A DNA stretch of 64,000 nt from Mixophyes australis (Eukaryota > Chordata > Amphibia > Anura > Limnodynastidae). Position 1 is the first letter of the stretch, and each line of letters starts with the position of its first letter. Below the pieces are notes generated by a model. The model ran no database searches. It was not told the origin of the DNA and saw only the letters and a list, made by a program, of their open reading frames with translations. Below are positions 30,420-42,499 of the stretch, piece by piece. The DNA lies in assembly GCA_036250195.1 (NCBI GenBank), contig JAVHZZ010000003.1, positions 341,043,875-341,107,874 of the forward strand, written 5' to 3'. Position numbers and translations under genes: made by a program.

Positions 30420-30600
30420 CAGAACGACTTAATAAAAGATCGATCAAAGACTTGGAATGGCACAGTCAGCGCCCAGACCTCAGTCTCATTGAAAACCTGC
30501 ATAATGACCTAAAGCGGGCTGTGCATAGGAGATCCACTCGCAATTTGATGACCCTTGAGCTTTGTTTGCACGGAATTAATGTATAGATTTGCAAAGTCCA
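30420..30600 (+). pseudogene. Second Tc1-type transposase fragment
   Basis: The frame from about 30453 encodes W-H-S-Q-R-P-D-L-S-L-I-E-N-L and DLKRAVHRRSTRN, the C-terminal block of Tc1 transposases that carries the third catalytic acidic residue. The order and residues differ from the element at 28659, so it is another family. Terminal repeats were not found. Confidence 0.75.
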
Positions 30601-30649
30601 GGTTTGCGCACACGACATGGTAAAGATTAATCTGGCAGACGAAATCACA

Positions 30650-31690
30650 AAATAATTAACAGGAAATAAATATGAGGAAGAGAGTGGAAACGCACAGTGT
30701 TTTCCTCTATATTAGCTTTGGCACATAGACCCGTTACTATATATGTTTAGTTAAGAAGAAGGTCATATCCATCACCAATAAACAATATTAAAGTTATTCA
30801 AAGAAGTAAAACAAAACAACACAACTAAATCGAAGAAATGCTCTGGAAGGAGTTAAAAATAATCCAATGAATTCTACAGGAAATACATGAAGTGCATGCA
30901 ACTAATTTTCATGCAGTTTTTATGTGTTAAATCCAAGTTTGTTCTGGCACTGAGTGCTGGACGACCATGAGCTGTGAGAGTGAGGCTGCACCGTGATTTC
31001 ACAGCAGTGCCATGCTTCCAGACACTGATACTGAGAAGTATAATACCTGCGGAGAATGACAACATGCACAAAGATCCTACCTGATCACGAGGAAACCACT
31101 GGGACATCCATAAAGGTGGGGATGTGTCAATTATCCTTGAAGTCTTGCCAATTGTCCTTGCAGGGATTCCTGAAGCACAAGACACACAAGGACAAACAAG
31201 ACAGGAGCACTCACTAGAAGCGACCGTTTTCTTGATCACTGTTTACTCACGCCTACATGGCGGACTGGCCTTAAACTACGTCTAGTTTATTATACCCACT
31301 CAAGTCTAATTACAATAATAACAATGCTCTAACAACTGCACTGGGCCCATATGAAACACTGCAGCTGACTATGTGTGATGCCCTATGCCTGACTAGATCC
31401 TACTTACTATAATGCACTATGGGGGGATAGGGGAGAACAGCTATACACAGCAATTGCAAACAACAACAAAACAATACACAATGGATACACTCAATACAAT
31501 AGGGACCACCTCTTGCCTACCTTTAACAGGGGGTCTAACCACAGGGTGCAGAAACCGCAGGACAAATTTATGATTCACTAAGTGATCACTGCAGAATGGG
31601 CGCTGGGGATTTTGGGCAGGAAAATGGGGACCAAAATGGAGGTACCAGACCAGGTGCAGGCTCTCAAACTAGTGCTGATCTCCTACTGTT
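30650..31690. other. No recognised gene
   Basis: No protein family recognised on either strand. The 121-codon minus-strand frame at 30874-31239 has no known motif. The composition suggests retroelement-derived sequence but no LTR ends could be fixed. Confidence 0.35.
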
Positions 31691-31960
31691 GGCAGGCCTA
31701 GTGCCTTAACTGCCCCCACATGCCTAGTGCCTGAATTAATGTCCCCTTTCCTAGGCCTGAATTAATATGGCCCCCAGACTAAGCCTGAACTTACTGCAGA
31801 CCAGACTTTTAAGCCTGAAATTACTGTGCCTAAATAAATAAATAAAACCTGAAATATCCTAATATACTAAAGGAGCCCCAGGCCTTGTGTCTGTCTACCT
31901 GCTCCGCCGGCCTAGTGCCTGTCAATATGCCCACAGGCCGTGTGCCCAAATGAAGTGTAA
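31690..31960. repeat. Degenerate tandem repeat, GGCCTAGTGCCTGAATTAAT unit
   Basis: Five or more drifted copies of CCTAGTGCCTGAATTA alternate with CCCCCA-type spacers, period about 35-45 bp. Confidence 0.6.
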
Positions 31961-32365
31961 TGTAATAAAATGGTGTCTGATGGCCTTACCTGTTCTCTCT
32001 CTTGATCTTGGCCTTCACTGTCCAGTGCCTGTAACAATCTTCTACACTATCTCCAGCCACAGATCTTCAGACTTTGCTTCCTGCTTGATCCAACGACTGC
32101 TGCTTCACTGTTGTCTGGCGCTGTCTTTTGGATCTCGTCCCGCTGTCTGCAGAGGTCTTTTTTCGGTGTCTCTCTGCTGTCCCATTTGTCTTTTTCTCTA
32201 CACGCTCCTTCTTCTGTCTTCAGCCTCCTACAACAGTTTGACCAGACCAATGCAGGGGGCGTAGCATAGTGACATGGTGAGCCATGATTGGCTTGCTGCG
32301 GGCACAAATTCAAATGGCTAGCATTAAACCCAGATTGGCTGACTATCCTGACCACTGGAGACTAA

Positions 32366-32540
32366 GGGCTAGATTTACTAAGCTGCGGGTTTGAAAAAGT
32401 GGGGAAGTTGCCTATAGCAACCGATCAGATTCTAGCTGTCATTTATTTAGTAGCTTCTACATAATGATAGCTAGAATCTGATTGGTTGCTATAGGCAACA
32501 TCCCCACTTTTTCAAACCCGCAGCTTAGTAAATCTAGCCC
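32366..32540. mobile_element. Palindromic Harbinger-type MITE, family F (copy 2)
   Basis: A 175-bp near-perfect palindrome. The ends are GGGCTAGATTTACTAAGC and its complement. TAA is duplicated at 32363-32365 and 32541-32543, the favoured 3-bp PIF/Harbinger target. The inner arms are CTATAGCAACCGATCAGATT and its counterpart. Confidence 0.85.
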
Positions 32541-32544
32541 TAAG

Positions 32545-33340
32545 ACTCAAACTCAGTACTTATTCTTGACAACCAATCCCGGCATTCTCTCCTCTCAGCC
32601 CGGAGACTTGCACTATCAATCATCCCCCAGCTACAGAATGCAGTTCACTAAACAGTGTTTAGTGTAAAAGACATCAATGCTTGATGTGCTAATTAATGAC
32701 AGTTTATAACAGTATCTTTATGAGGTTAATTAGGTGTTTGGGGAAATTGACTAGTTAGATTGTAGGAAACTTCTGAACATTGGATGCATACAGATAACAC
32801 CATCTGGCTCATTGGCTCACTGCTACTATTAAGAAATTAAAAAGCAAAACATCAGAACTTACTAAGTTGTAATCATACATCATAACATTTTTAATTGCTT
32901 TTTTTTAAATCAAATTTATTTGAATTTTGCATTTTCTATATTGTAAACATTTAATATCTTAGTATTCCTTACATTCTAATCATCATTACTCCATCCTCAT
33001 ACACTGCTTTTTTAAGAAAATTAAGCAGACACATAGCAAAAATGTTGTTAGTATAAGGTGATCCTTATATGGGGGTGTTATTGTCTTCTTTATTGACAAT
33101 TATACATAGATGAGAACTTTGCACTTCGATGTAATTTACAGCACCCAATAACATCTGCCACAATGTTAATCACTTCTTACTTTCAGCTAGTGTATTACAT
33201 TGCTGAAATATTGGTGTGAAGTTCCCACTTACTATACCGTATGTGTTTATACATTCTATCAGTTTCTAAATTAGTCAGATACTTTTTATTTAATTCAGAT
33301 GAAAAAAATCACAAAACATCACAAAACGTTATTGTTGTGT
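32545..33340. other. No recognised feature
   Basis: AT-rich unique sequence without supported open frames. Confidence 0.4.
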
Positions 33341-33349
33341 CAGCGGCTT

Positions 33350-33515
33350 TGAGCATTACATCCCGCCGTTACATCGCCGGCGGCTTCAAATTGAAGCTGA
33401 AATGCGCCCATTAGTAAATCCGGCTGTTTGCAATGCAAACACGCCGGAAAACCGCCGCGATGCATGGCGGTTTGAAGCCGCCATGCATCACGCCTGATAG
33501 TAAATCTAGCCCTAG
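33350..33515. repeat. Harbinger-type MITE end with GC-rich hairpins
   Basis: The right end AGTAAATCTAGCCCTA matches family F termini. The interior differs: a perfect hairpin lies at 33459-33489 (GATGCATGGCGG, 7-nt loop, CCGCCATGCATC), and GCCGGCGGC-type blocks lie around 33375. The left end is unclear. Confidence 0.5.
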
Positions 33516-33967
33516 GTGTGCATGCTCAATACGGACATGCATATCTTATTCAAATAAATTGCCAAATATTCAACTCGAAATGCAGCTCTAATAGATTACA
33601 AGTGTGAAAACAAAGAATCCAAAAAATGTGTATATGTAATTAGTTCATCAGTTCAGACACTGGAGGGACATTTCATACCAAAGGTTTCCAGAACTGATAA
33701 TTGTAGAGCTAGAAATGCTGATTTTTCCTCATTGCATCATCATAGTTGCAGCTATTATTATGCAGGTTGTACAGAATGCATAGAAAGTAAGTAATAGCTA
33801 AAATGTTATATTAAATGCACAAGATACACAAGGGAATTCCATCATGAATTCTGTAGCCATAAAAACTAATAAATAAAACTATAAATATATATTTATTTTG
33901 TTTCTTTTGTAGCAATATTATGGTAATATATTAAGGTTTTGGGGGAGGATACGTCCTGCCTCAATAA

Positions 33968-34476
33968 TACCACTTTCATACTGCCGCCCCTGCAATATCC
34001 CGGGTTTTTGAAGCCGGGTTTTTGCAGGGTATCGGAGCTTCCCAGCTCAGAAACACAATTCATACTGCACCTCAGACCCGGGAATTTCCCGGGTTGACCC
34101 CATTCATACTGCACAAGTCTGTGCCCTGGCAATTTGTGGGAGTCATCACCAGAGCAGTTTTCATTGGCTGAAAAATGGTGATGTCATTGAAAGGTGACTG
34201 GTTAATGCTGGAACACAGCCGATGATTCACTGACGGGCAGACAGCCAATCATCTTGTTTTCTGTGCAACCCGGGTTGAAAAACCCGGGTTTTTCCATTCA
34301 TAGTGCAGGCAACCCAGGTCCGACCCGGGAATTACCCCTCAATAAATCCCGGGTTGAAGACCCGGGTTTTTAGATCCGGGATTTTTGACTTGTACCATTC
34401 ATACTGCACCAAGACCCGGGTCGTTTGAGCTCGACCCGGGAAAAACCCAGGATTTTGGTGCAGTATGAATGGGGTA
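33968..34476. mobile_element. CCCGGG-rich palindromic Harbinger-type MITE
   Basis: Ends TACCACTTTCATACTGC and GCAGTATGAATGGGGTA are imperfect inverted repeats. TAA flanks both sides (33965-33967 and 34477-34479). The sequence is made of many iterations of AACCCGGG and CCCGGGTTTTT plus repeated CATTCATACTGCAC, giving a dense series of CCCGGG hexamers in 500 bp. Confidence 0.78.
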
Positions 34477-34868
34477 TAATGGGTTCAATCTTCCTTGAAG
34501 GAACCAAATATGATGCCATTAAGAATTGCCATGTTGTCCATCACCATGGCTTATGTTTGTCTATACATTAAATGTCTTGCAATATTCTTAGACCACATGG
34601 AGATGCAAAAACAATGGTATAGAATACTACTATTTATCACCACCACCAATATAGTGCAGACTCTATACATTGAGTAAATAATTTGTACTTTTAACCTCAG
34701 TCAGAGCATCTGATGACTCTAGTATATTAATCCCAGTGAAGCCATAGTGAAGCCATATTGTACTAGAGTTACATGTTCCCTTTATTCTCTTGCAACGGAT
34801 AGGACAGATACCGTGGCCAATCCAATCAATTGTCTCATTCATTACACACCTATATTTTAGCAGATTAA

Positions 34869-34985
34869 GGGGAATATTTATAATAAACTGCGGGTTTGAA
34901 AAAGTGGAGATGTTGCCTATAGCAACCAATCAGATTCTAGTTATCATTTGTTTACTACATTCTAAAAAATGACAGCAAGAATTTA
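34869..34985. repeat. Family F MITE, left arm only
   Basis: Starts after TAA with GGGGAATATTTATAATAAAC, then the GTTGCCTATAGCAACCAATC block, and breaks off around 34985 soon after the second arm begins. Confidence 0.7.
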
Positions 34986-35074
34986 ATCCTCATTGGCCAA
35001 ACCTCCCTGCTCCTCCTCCTGTGACTGACTGCTTTCATGAGATAATAGTAGGAGCTCTGTGGTTGGGGGGATGC

Positions 35075-35110
35075 TATATATAAGTAGAAGATCCTGGACA
35101 ACCACACACA
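35075..35110 (+). promoter_or_regulatory. Possible TATA-box promoter
   Basis: TATATATAAG is followed about 25-30 bp later by a plausible start region (GGACAACCACACACAATAC) in otherwise non-repetitive DNA. No downstream coding exon was recognised. Confidence 0.2.
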
Positions 35111-35119
35111 ATACTATAT

Positions 35120-35710
35120 TGTCAATCTTTCTCTGAAAACTTAAAAGTGCTTAAACATCATATATCACAAAAATTCACAAAATTCACTTTAACATAGGAA
35201 ATGTTTCTTAATTTCCACAACAATTACTCATAATGGAGATTTGTCTTCACAACGCAGATACTGTTGGTGAAACCATGTAATTTGCATACCCATAAATAAA
35301 TAGCAAAGAGGGAAAAGAAAAACCTCATTATGAAGAAAACAAAGAGCAATGCTTGGCTTTTAAATAACACCAGAGCAACCCACAGAGAAGCATTTGACAT
35401 CCCACTTAAATAAGTCATAGCAATGAAAATTATGTATTTCACACCTCCCACCAACCCTGTAATCACTGTCCTGATACAGTCACAGTAATACACAGTTATC
35501 TGTGAAGCTGATGTTACTGTTCAGAATGAGACACGTGTATTATCATATCATGTACTGCACAAACCTGGTTCTGTCTTTATAAGTACAAGGAACTTAAAAT
35601 AAATCATGATTTCTATGACAAGCATTCTAGGTTCGCATAGAGTAAACATAGTTATGACACATACAGATGTTCACTAACGCTTAAATAAATAAACCAGCCA
35701 TAGATATCAT
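35120..35710. other. No recognised feature
   Basis: AT-rich sequence. The 89-codon minus-strand frame (35224-35493) is hydrophobic but matches no family I know. Confidence 0.35.
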
Positions 35711-35714
35711 ATAT

Positions 35715-35830
35715 GCCAACATTCACAATTTAAAAATCAGGACTAGTTAGTCCTGCACCAATCTGAAAAACTTGACCACCAAAAATCAGGACAGTTGCGG
35801 GTAGGGGAGATTTCCTATATATATTATTTT
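35715..35830. repeat. hAT family A/B-like fragment
   Basis: ATATGCCAACATTC, then AATCAGGACTA and AATCAGGACAGTTGCGGG, resembling the CCCAACTGTCC and CAGGACAGTTGGC blocks at 3910-4010. A 22-bp tandem duplication (GGTACTTACTGCTAAGTATA, twice) follows at about 35965-36007. Confidence 0.4.
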
Positions 35831-36283
35831 TCAAAATGTTCATAGATGCCCCACTGCACCATCTAAATCCCCTTTATTGGGTAATTTCTTCTTCCACTCC
35901 CTCTTGTTTTATGACATCACCAAGAGACTTTTGTTGACTGGCCGTAATAGTCCTTAACTAATAAAGGTACTTACTGCTAAGTATAAGGTACTTACTGCTA
36001 AGTATAATAGTCATATTTTCTTTTTATAATAAAAGTCATAATCAGTTGGATATCTGTTGAGCAAAGGAATTATCTAATAGAATTATGTCCAAATGTCGTC
36101 ACTTCATGGGCAAGTTAGGAATAGGAAGGCTGGCTACAAAGAAGTAAAATTGATTTGTCATTTCCATGCCTGACTTGTGGCAGCACACTAAAGCTTTTAA
36201 AATAAGGATTTTTCTTAGGCCTATATCCTAGACCTGGAAACTTGGAGCTTACATAGAGTATTTCCCAGCAGTGGAAGCACAGA

Positions 36284-36577
36284 GGGCCTGATTCATTAAG
36301 GAAGGTTAAGCAAAAAAAAAATAAGTAAGTTTCTCCTGGACAAAACCATGTTTTAATCCAAGGGATGTATATTAGTTTATTATTTTGCACATAAGTTAAA
36401 TACTGGCTGCTTTTACATGTAGCACACAAATACTTGATAGCTTTATGTTTCCACTGAAATTTAAAGTTGATCTAGGTCTAGGACATGCCCTACCCCAACT
36501 ATAAATCTGTCCCCACATTATATTCACCCTCCCCCTCCAATGCAACATGGATTTGCCAAGGTGCAAATCCTTGGCCC
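36284..36577. mobile_element. Harbinger-type MITE, family E (copy 2)
   Basis: Starts GGGCCTGATTCATTAAGG and ends CAAATCCTTGGCCC. AGA is duplicated on both sides (36281-36283 and 36578-36580). The body shares TTCTCCTGGACAAAACCATG and the AGCACACAAATACT block with 12485-12841, but the right half is a different, non-palindromic version also seen at 7170-7283. Confidence 0.75.
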
Positions 36578-36599
36578 AGAGGGTCTTATTTAGAGTTGG

Positions 36600-38200
36600 G
36601 TGTAAGCCCATCTGTAAGACGTAAAATCCTGCTTAGTTTTACTGGGCATAAATTCCACGCATTGTGGAAGGGTACATGTAAGTAAAGGACAGTGAGGAGG
36701 ACATACATATCTGAGTAGGCTGCATCTCCAGATATGCATTTTAGGAGGTGTATATTTTGTGGGTACTCAGTCCCTTGTACAAAGTCACGTGCTAATGATG
36801 CTGAATAAATAAATTAATCAATAAATACGATATAAACAAACTGTGGCCCTGTCCCCCCCAAAGGGAAACAGCGGCGCAAAATCCGGTCTGGGTTCAGCGC
36901 TGTTCACCCCTCCACACTAGCTGTAAACATAACAGGCTTTAAGCGGGGGTGATCACTCCAATTTGGGGGGGATAGGGGCTCACCATCATGTTGTATGCAG
37001 CCATATCAAGATACGCTTAGAGCATATTTAAAGGTGGCCGCATTCTTACAGAAAATTTTGAGTCGCACATATTTAAACACGAGTACGAAATGTTATTAAC
37101 AGTAATAAAAAATTCACAATTCAATAATTGATTTAAATAATAAAACATTTTTTTTTCATTGATTTTATTATACTATCGTCATCCTCAGCTGATGATAGCA
37201 GAAGGATTGCAGCAGTACTTTCGATCCTTACATGGTTAAGATTTTGCTGGGGAGACATGGAAAATTATATTGGCAGGGACCCCTTCATGTATAGGGGTAT
37301 ATAACCGCCAAGAAAACAGTTTGTGTCAAAGGTAGGCTTTTCGCCCTGTAACAAATAGACCCTTAAGAAGGGTCCAGAAAAGCAGGCATTCTTTTTGTTT
37401 GACTTATGTGACTTGTGCAATAATGTAGGATCTTATCATCTTGATACCCATACTGGTCTTTCCAAAATCACTGTAGCTATTTTAGGTTGCTTAGGGTCTG
37501 GTTGTAGAGATTACAAAGCGCCCATTATACTTTGTTCATTAATAAAAATCTAATCAGCATTAAAGCTATTGAAGCAACCCCAGTTTTTTATTCCTTCAAA
37601 TAAGGAACTTACATGCTTAATGTACATACGAAACAATCTTCATTAATCTAAGTTAACATTTTTTTACTTATATATACATTCTGTCCGTATATATTAAAAA
37701 AAATCTTTCCTTAAATTCATGAAACGCATGTACGTTTATCTGAGCTTATCTTTGCATATGTCTCTGTCAATCAAGTCTTCTCTCTGTATGATTTTTGGCA
37801 ATGTATTGTGGAATAATTGCCATCCTGCGGCTCCCATAGATCAGTTGTATCTAAAATTCAGCTTTAATTAGAGAACAACAATCAGCAACCCACTCGAAGG
37901 TGACAAAGTAGAGAATCGTGTTGTCGGCTCATTGAGCAAAAGGCATAGATTGAAACTATTGATATTTCCTTTATTTCATACACATCAGTGACTCATGTTT
38001 TCTACAACGCAATTAGTGGGTGGATTAGACATTAATTGTTATGTGTGTAATATTTTTGCCTCTTTTAACAATACCAATCATTATCCTGAAGCTTCGAACT
38101 GTTCACCTGCAACAAGCTAGAATGGAACTAACTTTAGTGAACACTATGACACCTGTATAAATTGCATTTAGCTGCAAGTGGGTAGATGGACGTTGCAACA
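36600..38200. promoter_or_regulatory. Unique DNA with a candidate conserved element at 37700-38170
   Basis: No gene or mobile element recognised. Positions 37700-38170 are non-repetitive and carry clustered motifs such as CTTTAATTAG, AACAACAATCAG, ACATTAATTG and TCTGTCAATCA, the composition of vertebrate enhancers. This is weak, alignment-free evidence. Confidence 0.15.
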
Positions 38201-38204
38201 TTTT

Positions 38205-38305
38205 GGGGTAGATTCAATTGGCCGCAATGTTCTTCAGAGCATCGCGGCCGTGCATTATTACCTTTACTGTGGTAAAAAGTAACTTTCCTGGCACCTCTAT
38301 GGGGT
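38205..38305. repeat. Family I Harbinger-type MITE fragment
   Basis: Begins GGGGTAGATTCAATTGGCCGC and contains CATTATTACC...GTGGTAAAAAG, the same vocabulary as 14064-14353 and 51655-51844. The right end is missing. Confidence 0.55.
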
Positions 38306-38827
38306 CCATTCTGGAGGCATCTTGCGCAGATTTCTTTACACTTGAATTCCCCCCTTTGTGTAATAAGTTATGTAGCACCTGTGACACAAGTGCAGTTAAT
38401 ATTAATAACTATGAGTGAGATTCTTGAGTCAGTTAATTAATTAGATGAATTTGCACAATAGTTCTGTATTCATCTAATCATTCATATGTATAACATTTTA
38501 TGTTAAAGGACAATTCCACCAAAAAAAAATATAAAACTATTTGGGTGGAAATAGTTGACTTAAAATACTAAGTTTTATTTACTGGCGCTCTGTGAATTTG
38601 ACAGGTCCACCCAATTAGGCTGGGGGGACTATACTTTTAGCAATTTTACCAGCAACTGAAAAAAACTTACCGTCAGATCTGTGCTCCAAATCTGTCATAA
38701 CCATTGGCTGAAAAGATTGTGACTCTCCACACTCCATAGAGATCTATGGGCACTGTGGTCATGACCGCATACACACTGCAGAATTGGAATGACATCCATT
38801 CTTTTTAGCTCAGTTTAAAAATCTCTT

Positions 38828-38963
38828 TCAATGATACGATGGGCTTTGGAATGATAATTGTTCATTGTTGCAGCGTACAAACTAATGTGATTTCGGACAA
38901 TCGATGGTTTATCGTCTGATTGGCCTGATAATCAGCTGAAAATACTGTAGTGTCTACCCAGCC
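38828..38963. repeat. Family H MITE fragment
   Basis: Blocks GATACGATGGGCTTTGGAATGATAATTG...CCTGATAATCAGCTGA and the end GTGTCTACCCAGC match 12948-13092. Confidence 0.6.
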
Positions 38964-39159
38964 TGTCTAATGGTCTGAGCAGGAGATCTTCCCTACTGGT
39001 GGTCTTGTTAAGGGTTTACCAAAGCTTCCTGTGCACTTGTCATTATCAGAAATGTTTTGTTTGATTTTTTGAATTTTTAATAATATCCACTTTGATCAAG
39101 GCCCTCCTATGTGTATTTATTAATACTCTTTAAAACGGTAATATTATTAACTTTTGCTC

Positions 39160-39251
39160 ATATACATAACATAACATATTACACAGCACATTGCAGAGAA
39201 TGTGTAATTATTCACATCAGTCCCTGACCAATTGGAGTTTACAATCTAATC
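39160..39251 (-). repeat. SINE (family D) fragment, split by family A MITE
   Basis: ATTCACATCAGTCCCTGACC and AATTGGAGTTTACAATCTAAT are the antisense SINE body. The next part follows at 39590 after the MITE insertion. Confidence 0.75.
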
Positions 39252-39581
39252 CATTCATGCCAACTATCCCGGAATGTCCGGGAGACTCCCGAATCCCAGG
39301 TAGGTCTCCAGGAATCCCGGGAGAGCTGGCATTTCTCCAGTATAAGAGCCGGCATGGAGTTGTGTATGGGCGGAGGGAGCGGGAATCCGCGAATCGCGGA
39401 ATTTTGGTCCCGCCCCCAGTGACGTAATGCCTGCTTTGGGTCTTTTTACCAGTGTAAAAAGACCCAAAACAGGCATTACATGCATTACATGCGATAATCA
39501 AAGCCCGCCCCCTTCCGCCCTGCCCCTACACCCCTCTTCGGCGATCTCCCGGAGAGAGCCAGTCAAAAGTAGGCAAGTATG
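39252..39581. mobile_element. hAT-type MITE, family A (copy 4)
   Basis: Ends CATTCATGCCAACTATCCCG and TAGGCAAGTATG. A perfect 8-bp duplication, ATCTAATC, lies at 39244-39251 and 39582-39589. The insertion interrupts a SINE, so it is younger than that SINE. The interior has a GGGTCTTTTTAC/GTAAAAAGACCC palindrome. Confidence 0.9.
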
Positions 39582-39589
39582 ATCTAATC

Positions 39590-39778
39590 TGAATCACACA
39601 AACACATACACAAGCTGTGGTCAATTTTGACAGCAACCATTAAATCTACTGCTATGTTTTTTTTCCAGAGGAAACCTACACAGGCACGTGGATTACATAC
39701 AGGCTCCACACAGAGAGTTGGAATAGAACCCATGGCCCCAGTGAGACGACAATGCTAACTACTGTGCTATCCTGTAAC
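39590..39778 (-). repeat. SINE (family D) fragment, second half
   Basis: CAGAGGAAACCTACACAGGC and the antisense tRNA-like head (ATGCTAACTACTGTGCTATCC) complete the SINE interrupted at 39251. Confidence 0.7.
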
Positions 39779-39779
39779 A

Positions 39780-40736
39780 TTGCAGAAAATATCTTTTCAA
39801 ATTAGACATACATTTTAAAACAAAAATAATAATACTGGTTGTGTGTATGTTTACAAATGTTTGATTTCTTCTGACAAATTAAGAATAATTGCACAGGCCC
39901 ATATCCTAATGCAACAAATTTGTCAGAAAACTTTTGGTTTGCACACACTAATTTTGAGGCACATAGTTCACTGAGCCACCATTGGCAGATTTTGGTCACA
40001 GTAGTTTATACAATCCTAAAGGTCTGCACTAAAACTAGGAGTGGGACGAGAACGCTCTGCTTGTTAAATCTTTGCCTCTGTCATTATCTAGCTGTCATAT
40101 CATTGTTTAGCTTTGGACAGCCATGAAGCTCCACTGCTTCTAAATTTCTGGCTATAGCTTCCTGTGGTCAAATTCTCCGTTCCTGACTATGATTTGTTTT
40201 TATTCTTACCATGTGCTTGTGCATCCGACTCGTCATGTTTTATTAACCTTTAACCTTCAGGACCAGTGACATTTGGCTGGCCTCACCATGATCAGTCAGC
40301 AATGCAATTGTGGTATAACTGCTGCTCTCACCACTGGATTTTCTATGCTGCAGCAACACTCCTGGTTTAATAAGCCATATGTAATTGTAGATTCCTGCTA
40401 GATTACAACATTCATTGTTGAATTTACCTTGAAGAGCGTGTGAAAACCAAAGTATTGTAAAGTACTAAATACTCTGGAGACTGAAATGAAAAAAACAAAA
40501 CAAACATAACTGTTCATTATAATATAGCAAATTTACTAAAATCGCAACATTTGTAAATTGCCTCTAGATTGTTAGTGTGACATTAATATTAAATAGAGAT
40601 GAAAGTGACTGTAAACGTGTGTGACTACATTTTCCGACCATTTTTGTATTTCTTATATAATCGTTGAATTGTGCGTCTGATTCATCTTCGAACACAATGT
40701 GAACGCAACTTGCGTTTTAAAAGAAAATCGTAAGTA
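39780..40736. other. No recognised feature
   Basis: Apparently unique sequence with short unsupported open frames. Confidence 0.4.
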
Positions 40737-40743
40737 ACTTGCA

Positions 40744-41995
40744 GGGGCAATTGCAGGGTTTCTAGGGGGGGATTTCCCTATCCCACCACCAGAGTGGACA
40801 TGACCAGCATGCTAGGATGCTCTCCAACCCTTTCCCATACACTTCAAGTACACTATTGTTAGGTCCATGCAGCTCCCATTTCACGAGCAGAGCAGTGTGA
40901 AGAGGGACATAATCGGGACTACCCCACCAGAATCAAGGTAGTTAGTGGAATGTTCTGCTCTTTCATACCTCGTCTTGCAGTTTTCACTACCTGCTGCTGC
41001 TTGTGTCTTAAGCCAAGTTGCTGCTTGCCTGGATCCTGGAATGTTGGGGCCCTGCTTGGAAAATGGATAGGAACATGAAACAAAGCCAAACTAGCAATGA
41101 GTGAACATTTTAGGTCTTCCTTCCCACAGCCAGGCCTGCAATTAAATCAATAGCACCCACATTTAATACTTTAGTAGTCCTCCCCTGGTACCAGCCCCAA
41201 CATAAAACATCATTCACATTTGATAAAAGGCCCTCCTTCTCTCCATATTCAGCCCCACATTCAATAAAAAGCCCCAACAATAAACCCCACTTCAAAATAC
41301 TAGACACAACACTGTTGCATTAAATAGCCCCCACCATTAAATAGATAGTCTTACAATTAAATGAATACCTCACCACACATTAGAAGATTAACCTTCAACA
41401 TTAAATTCATAGCCCATTGCAAATGTCACAGATTTTCAAGTTGTTAAAGAAAAAAGTATACATGAAAATAGGTATTATATATAGTACCTATTAATTTCTT
41501 TGAATGATGCACATTTTTCAAAAGCAGGTTAATATATAAATTGTTATTTATTTCAAACAATCATTCTGAAAATACCAGAGAATAGTTACTATAAACACTT
41601 TGCCTATTTTAGCATTCTTTGCATTTCTGCAAAATAATTTTACTATTACTATTGTATAACATCTTGCAAATAAGATGTACCTCAAAGAAGGTCAGGAAAT
41701 TGCATTAAAATCCCCTCGCCTTCCCCACACTTCCCTCCTTCCCTCCAGCCCTGCAGAGGCAGTCTTCTGTCTGCCTGTCTTGCTTGATGTAATGGTGTAC
41801 ATGTCACATGATGTGTCCCATGTGATATGATGTCATTAGCACAGACGGGGAAGGCAGCTGTGAAGCTAATCTGAGCAGCAAGCAGTAAGTTGGCTGGTCC
41901 CGGGTGAGGGACCAGCTCCTCACTCTAATAACCACCATATTCCCAGAAAGGGGTGCTTTCCGGGCAACTGGAAACCCCCCTTAAGTGCACGCCTG
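40744..41995. mobile_element. hAT family B element (about 1.25 kb)
   Basis: Shares with 3744-6239 the order GTTAGGT(C/G)CATGCAGCTC, CTGGATCCTGGAATGTTGGG, and the CATTAAAT-spaced CCCCA blocks. ACTTGCA flanks it at 40737-40743 and 41996-42002, one base short of the usual 8. The ends (GGGGCAATTGCAGGG and CCCTTAAGTGCACGCCTG) are only weakly inverted. No transposase. Confidence 0.65.
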
Positions 41996-42244
41996 ACTTG
42001 CACGCACGTACACCTGTATTCAAATACAAGCGAATCTCAAGAAATATTTCCATTCGAATATGGGTATAAGTATGCTCTGGCTATACGGTACTTGCCATAT
42101 GACAGACCAGAATACCAAAGAAAAATTCCATTAAATAGATTAACCATTCTTACCACTGTGATCATTAATAAAAATACATGTTAAAATAGGTCAATTTTTG
42201 AGCATGCGCCTAGCAATTTCACGCAAGATACGACACGCAATGGG

Positions 42245-42494
42245 ACTTGGCAGTACGGTGGCTACGTGGTTAGCACTTCTGCCTCACAGCGCTGGGGTCA
42301 TGAGTTCAATAAGACCATGGCCTTATCTGTGAGGAGTTTGTATGTTCTCCCTGTGTTTGCGTGGGTTTCCTCCGGGTGCTCCGGTTTCCACCCACACTCC
42401 AAAAAACATACTAGTAGGTTAACTGGCTCCTATCAAAATTGACCCTAGTCTCTCTCTCTCTCTGTCTGTGTGTGTATGTTAGGGAATTTAGACC
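42245..42494 (+). repeat. SINE (family D), tail missing
   Basis: Head CGGTGGCTACGTGGTTAGCA, a B-box region with a small deletion (GAGTTCAATAAGACC), and a body up to (TC)n and TTAGGGAATTTAGAC. The L2-like tail is absent. Confidence 0.85.
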
Positions 42495-42499
42495 TATTC

